NCBI RefSeq assembly: GCF_017893945.1 | Contig: NZ_CP054257.1 | Coordinates: forward strand, 2,046,001 to 2,110,000 | DNA length: 64,000 nucleotides | From: Treponema parvum | GTDB taxonomy: Bacteria > Spirochaetota > Spirochaetia > Treponematales > Treponemataceae | Direction of reading: 5' to 3' | In this document: positions 60,997 through 64,000 of the stretch, one piece after another | How the letters are laid out: every line of letters begins with the position of its first letter | Numbering within the stretch: the first letter of the stretch is position 1 | The notes under the pieces: generated by a model | What the model was told of the DNA's origin: nothing | The model's input: only the letters and a program-made list of their open reading frames with translations | Databases searched by the model: none | Program-made: the position numbers and the translations under genes

Positions 60997-61761
60997 TTAT
61001 TCCGCGATTATTATTTCAGGAGCCTCAGGTTCGTTTTCAAGCAGCTGGCCGCCGGTTCCGTCCGTGATCACAGCGTCTATGCGATCGGCGCCGACGGCCT
61101 TAAAATTGCATACGACATTTATCTTATTTCCTGCAGTTACGGCGAAAACCTTGCCGGTAGTTCTTTCTATCATAGTCTTGGTTATGAGAGCTTCTTCGTA
61201 AACAGTAACGGTAAGTCCGTGTTTGATCGAAAATCCGTCCAATCCTATAAAACTTTTATTTGCCCAAATATTCTGAAGCGAAAGCGAAGACATAAAGCCG
61301 TTCATGCTCCTTGACTTTGCCCTAAAAATTCCACCGGTAAAAATAATGTTCGCCTTTTCTTCCTTACCCAAAAACCGGATTATATCAACATTGTTGGTAA
61401 TAATCGTGATCTGTTTGTTGGTCTTTAAAAGACTTTCAACTACGCATACGGTGGTGCTTCCGCCGTTTACGCATATGATATCGCCGTCTTTGACAAAACT
61501 TGCGGCCTTTTTACCGATCGCACGTTTTTCTTCCATGAATTCGTTAATCTTTTCCGAATAATCGATTTCCTGCAAAAAATTTTGGGAAAGAACGGCTCCA
61601 CCGAAGCTGCGTGTTAAAAGTCCGCTATCGCTTAAAATTTTCAAGTCGCGCCTTATAGTAAGCTCGCTTACTCCGAATGTCTTTGCAAGCTCACTTACCT
61701 GTACATGCCCGGAATCTTTTACGAGAGAAATTATTTGCTGTTGTCTTTGCGCGGGAATCAT
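60997..61761 (-). CDS. DeoR-family transcription regulator
   Basis: A 254-residue regulator. The N-terminal HTH (about 4-54: RQQQIISLVKDSGHVQVSELAKTFGVSELTIRRDLKIL) is the standard DeoR form, and the C-terminal sugar-phosphate sensor (about 75-235) carries VNGGSTTVCVVESLL, IFTGGIFRAKSRSMNG and LDGFSIKHGLTV. Such proteins repress sugar genes and sense a phosphorylated intermediate. It lies downstream of dgoD on the same strand, so control of galactonate genes is likely but unproven. AGGAG precedes the ATG. The stop is four bases from uvrC's. Confidence 0.88.
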   Translation of the reverse strand: MIPAQRQQQIISLVKDSGHVQVSELAKTFGVSELTIRRDLKILSDSGLLTRSFGGAVLSQNFLQEIDYSEKINEFMEEKRAIGKKAASFVKDGDIICVNGGSTTVCVVESLLKTNKQITIITNNVDIIRFLGKEEKANIIFTGGIFRAKSRSMNGFMSSLSLQNIWANKSFIGLDGFSIKHGLTVTVYEEALITKTMIERTTGKVFAVTAGNKINVVCNFKAVGADRIDAVITDGTGGQLLENEPEAPEIIIAE

Positions 61762-61824
61762 ATGGCTCCTGATAAAATTAAAAGAATTTTAAACCGCAGT
61801 TTAAAAACGCCGCTAAATAAGCGC

Positions 61825-61910
61825 AGTTATAAACCGACGTGCTTCCATGAATTTCAGTTTACGGCGAATGTCGGCAAAGCCCAAATATCGCTTATGCATA
61901 TTTTGTCTGC
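61825..61910 (+). repeat. Modular intergenic repeat, copy 3 (module B only)
   Basis: About 85 bases related to module B of the copy near 54 kb: AGTTATAAACCGACG, then GGCAAAGCCCAAATATCGCT and CATATTTTGTC match it with scattered changes. The hairpin that is perfect in copy 2 is broken here. Confidence 0.6.
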
Positions 61911-62022
61911 ATTCGCGGCGATAATTAGCCGACGAATCTTTTAGGATAAAACGCTTTATCTATATAAAGGCTAAACCGAAATCCGCCTGTTGTCAACAAT
62001 TCTCTTTGTAATTACATTAAAA

Positions 62023-62090
62023 GAAAAGCGCTTCGGCGTTTTTCGTCTCCGGACTTTAGCCGACGGCGATATTTCAGACAGCGCTTTTTA
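62023..62090 (-). terminator. Possible terminator after dgoD
   Basis: On the minus strand AAAAGCGCT (62090-62082) pairs with AGCGCTTTT (near 62023-62032), enclosing a long loop, then CTTTT follows. The rest of the gap from 61762 to 62107, apart from repeat copy 3, shows nothing I recognise. Confidence 0.4.
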
Positions 62091-62107
62091 TCATACCTCC
62101 ATTTCCG

Positions 62108-63256
62108 TCACCATTCCGCGATGGTTCCGTCATAGTTGCGCCATATCGGATTTTTCCAGCGATGACCGATTTCAGCGGCTTCCAATACTTTTTCTTTATT
62201 TACTTCAATACCGAGCCCCGGCGCCGCAGGTATCGAAATATAGCCGTCTTTAAACTTGAATACTTCAGGATCTTTAAGGTAATCAAGCAAATCGGCTCCT
62301 TTGTTATAATGTATGCCTAGGCTTTGTTCCTGAATGCATACATTCGGAGTACACGCATCGAGCTGAACACAAGCTGCAAGAGCGATAGGCCCAAGGGGAC
62401 AGTGCGGCGCCACGGACATATCATAAGCTTCAGCCATTGAGGCGATTTTTTTAACTTCACTGATTCCGCCCGCATGAGAAAGATCGGGTTGGATTATATC
62501 CGCATAACCGTCTTCAAATAAATTCTTGAAGTCCCAACGGCTGAACATACGTTCACCCGTCGCAATAGGCGTAGAAGTATGATTTGCAATTTCGCGAAGA
62601 GCTTCATTATTCTGCGGAAGGACGGGTTCTTCAATGAACATAAGATGATACGGTTCAAGTTCATGCGCCAAAACTTTAGCCATGGATTTATGAATACGGC
62701 CGTGAAAATCAACAGCTATATCCATTTTATTTCCCATAGTATTGCGAATGGCTTCAACCCGCTTACAGACAGCCTCCACTTTTTCAAAGCTGTCAATGTA
62801 ATGCATTTCTTCAGTTGCGTTCATCTTCACGGCAGTACAACCGCTGTCCCACAACGCCCTTACGCCTTTTTCCAAATCATCGGGACGATCTCCGCCGACC
62901 CAGCTGTACACACGCAATTTGTCGCGGCATAAGCCGCCGAGAAGTTCATAAACCGGAACTCCGAGATTTTTTCCTTTTATATCCCATAAAGCCTGGTCAA
63001 TACCTGCAATGGCGCTCATTACTTCGGGGCCGCCGCGGTAAAAACCCGTACGATACATTGTCTGCCATAAATCTTCAATTTTAGAGGGATCTTTTCCAAT
63101 AAGATAACGGCTGAAATCTTCAACAGCAGCTTTTACAACATCGGCGCGTCCTTCAATTACAGGCTCTCCCCATCCGCAGATGCCTTCATCCGTTTCAACT
63201 TCCAAGAACAGCCATCTCGGAGGCACGATATAAAGGTTCAATTTCGTAATTTTCAC
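62108..63256 (-). CDS. dgoD: D-galactonate dehydratase
   Basis: DgoD (382 residues, as in E. coli) of the mandelate racemase/enolase superfamily turns D-galactonate into 2-dehydro-3-deoxygalactonate. Matching blocks run end to end: PPRWLFLEVETDEGICGWGEPVIEGRA, MYRTGFYRGGPEVMSAIAGIDQALWDIKG, DFHGRIHKSMAKVLAHELEPY, EEPVLP, ATGERMFSRWDF, QPDLSHAGGI, APHCPLGPIALAACVQLD and EQSLGIHYNKGADLLDY. Metal ligands and the catalytic His are present. The start is GTG 63256 with a GGGGG site; the frame is open to 63490, but those 78 codons do not belong. dgoK and dgoA are about 50 kb away. Confidence 0.93.
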   Translation of the reverse strand: MKITKLNLYIVPPRWLFLEVETDEGICGWGEPVIEGRADVVKAAVEDFSRYLIGKDPSKIEDLWQTMYRTGFYRGGPEVMSAIAGIDQALWDIKGKNLGVPVYELLGGLCRDKLRVYSWVGGDRPDDLEKGVRALWDSGCTAVKMNATEEMHYIDSFEKVEAVCKRVEAIRNTMGNKMDIAVDFHGRIHKSMAKVLAHELEPYHLMFIEEPVLPQNNEALREIANHTSTPIATGERMFSRWDFKNLFEDGYADIIQPDLSHAGGISEVKKIASMAEAYDMSVAPHCPLGPIALAACVQLDACTPNVCIQEQSLGIHYNKGADLLDYLKDPEVFKFKDGYISIPAAPGLGIEVNKEKVLEAAEIGHRWKNPIWRNYDGTIAEW

Positions 63257-63589
63257 AATTACCCCCTTTTTTATGTGACAAAAATCAATTATACATAACA
63301 ACGGAATACCGACGCTGTCCGCTGCGTTTACGCGGCCGTTTTTTAACACAGGCTTTGCAATACATCTGATTCCCTCATTGGATTCTTCACATTCATATGC
63401 GAAGCCCGTTTTCCTAATCTCCAACTTGTCAAGTTTTATTTTCCAGTAAAAAAAACAAAAAACATAGCAATAAAGAATTCTAGAACACAATATACCGAAA
63501 AACTTTTTCCAGAATATTTAAACATGTAATCTAAACAAAATACGGATCTGTGCTATACTTTATTTTATAGATTACTTTAAGGATTGAAA
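63257..63589. other. Gene-free gap between dgoD and the methyltransferase gene
   Basis: Holds a minus-strand TATAAT (63293-63288) as a -10 candidate for dgoD, with a poor -35. On the plus strand, TATACT near 63553 is a -10 candidate for the methyltransferase gene. Nothing else I can name. Confidence 0.5.
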
Positions 63590-64000
63590 ATGAACGCGGA
63601 CATACAGGTTTTATCTCCGAACGGAAGAAAAAAAGAATGGTTTGAAAACGAAGATTTTTGGAACAACTTCGCTCCCATAATGTTCGACGCGCAAAGATGG
63701 GCAGAAGCGCCGACCGTCGCCGACAGCGTATGCAAGATTGCGGGCTTAGGCAGAGGAAGCAGCGTTTTGGATGCGGGCTGCGGCCCCGGACGCATAGCGA
63801 TAGAACTGGCGCTTAAGGGGATTTCAGTGACAGGCGTGGATCTCATACAGTCGGAACTGGATGCGGCTGCTGAAACCGCCGCGGCGGAAAACGTGAATAT
63901 AGAACTCGTAAAAGCCGACCTCCGCACATATACATCTGAAAAAAAATTCGATGCGGCGGTCAGTCTGTACACTTCGTTCGGCTATTGCGAATCTGTCGAA
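63590..64000 (+). CDS. Class I SAM-dependent methyltransferase (partial, cut by window end)
   Basis: The first 137 codons of a methyltransferase, with no stop before the window ends. It opens MNADIQVLSPNGRKKEW, and motif I SSVLDAGCGPGRIAIELALKG (SAM-binding) lies at about 58-77. VTGVDLIQSELDAA carries the acidic residue, and ADLRTY is motif II/III. The N-terminal EWFENEDFWNNFAPIMFDAQRW is like small-molecule methyltransferases. The substrate is unknown. AAGGA precedes the ATG. Confidence 0.75.
   Translation, partial: MNADIQVLSPNGRKKEWFENEDFWNNFAPIMFDAQRWAEAPTVADSVCKIAGLGRGSSVLDAGCGPGRIAIELALKGISVTGVDLIQSELDAAAETAAAENVNIELVKADLRTYTSEKKFDAAVSLYTSFGYCESVE

Noticed and set aside
63257-63490. N-terminal extension of dgoD (78 codons)
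   Set aside because: The family's full length is obtained from GTG 63256, which has a GGGGG ribosome site; the extension is unlike the family.
1-64000. CRISPR arrays, prophage and intact insertion sequences
   Set aside because: No regular spaced repeats, no phage structural genes, and no intact transposase were seen.

Overview
The window looks like chromosome from a saccharolytic treponeme (Spirochaetota, genus Treponema or a close relative). I base this on gene families, not a database search: CheB/CheR, a CarD gene followed by a fused ispDF gene, a giant SpiroCoCo-type coiled-coil protein, an OmpA-family protein like Treponema TP0624, acidic TPR proteins, and many lipoproteins and beta-barrel proteins that lack an obvious function. 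Base composition is moderate, promoters are AT-rich, and many start codons overlap the previous stop (ATGA). No rRNA, tRNA, CRISPR array, prophage or intact insertion sequence was seen.

Layout. 1-2.7 kb: RseC-like redox/membrane protein, then chemotaxis genes cheB and cheR. 2.7-8.4 kb: pyrG, lptC-, lptA- and lptB-like genes in a mostly overlapping run, then rny (RNase Y) with its own promoter and terminator. 8.5-20.3 kb: small exporter, Mrp-type Fe-S carrier, divergent dgoK/dgoA with a structured-RNA candidate between them, dus, aldose epimerase, a decayed CYTH gene, a DUF975 membrane protein, sppA, an unusual HTH-receiver regulator, recX, and the S9/L13 ribosomal operon. 20.4-26.3 kb: azlCD, a complete potABCD polyamine importer and a resolvase-like endonuclease. 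26.4-33.8 kb: OmpA-family protein, carD, ispDF, SpiroCoCo protein, HAD phosphatase, orphan antitoxin-like XRE protein. 34.1-42.6 kb: one minus-strand cluster of secreted protein, giant TPR protein, beta-barrel, ExbB, ExbD and TonB. 42.9-47.5 kb: a 1545-residue 2-hydroxyacyl-CoA dehydratase activase. 48-51.1 kb: accessory region with a frameshifted Rpn/PD-(D/E)XK gene and a sulfatase-modifying-factor-like lipoprotein cassette between 55-bp direct repeats. 51.1-64 kb: murJ, an M24 peptidase, an acidic TPR protein, a LamG/FN3 secreted protein, uvrC, a DeoR regulator, dgoD, and the start of a methyltransferase.

Working together. dgoD, dgoK and dgoA cover the De Ley-Doudoroff route from galactonate to pyruvate plus glyceraldehyde 3-phosphate, but lie in two loci about 50 kb apart. 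potABCD forms a full ABC importer. The TPR-barrel-ExbB-ExbD-TonB set looks like a dedicated, energised outer-membrane machine.

Main points of interest: a CTP synthase whose glutaminase Cys is Asp; several genes whose -10 box sits 6-7 bases before the start codon (likely leaderless mRNAs); a modular intergenic repeat with three related copies; a B12-riboswitch-like RNA with no B12 gene after it; and the lipoprotein cassette with direct-repeat flanks.
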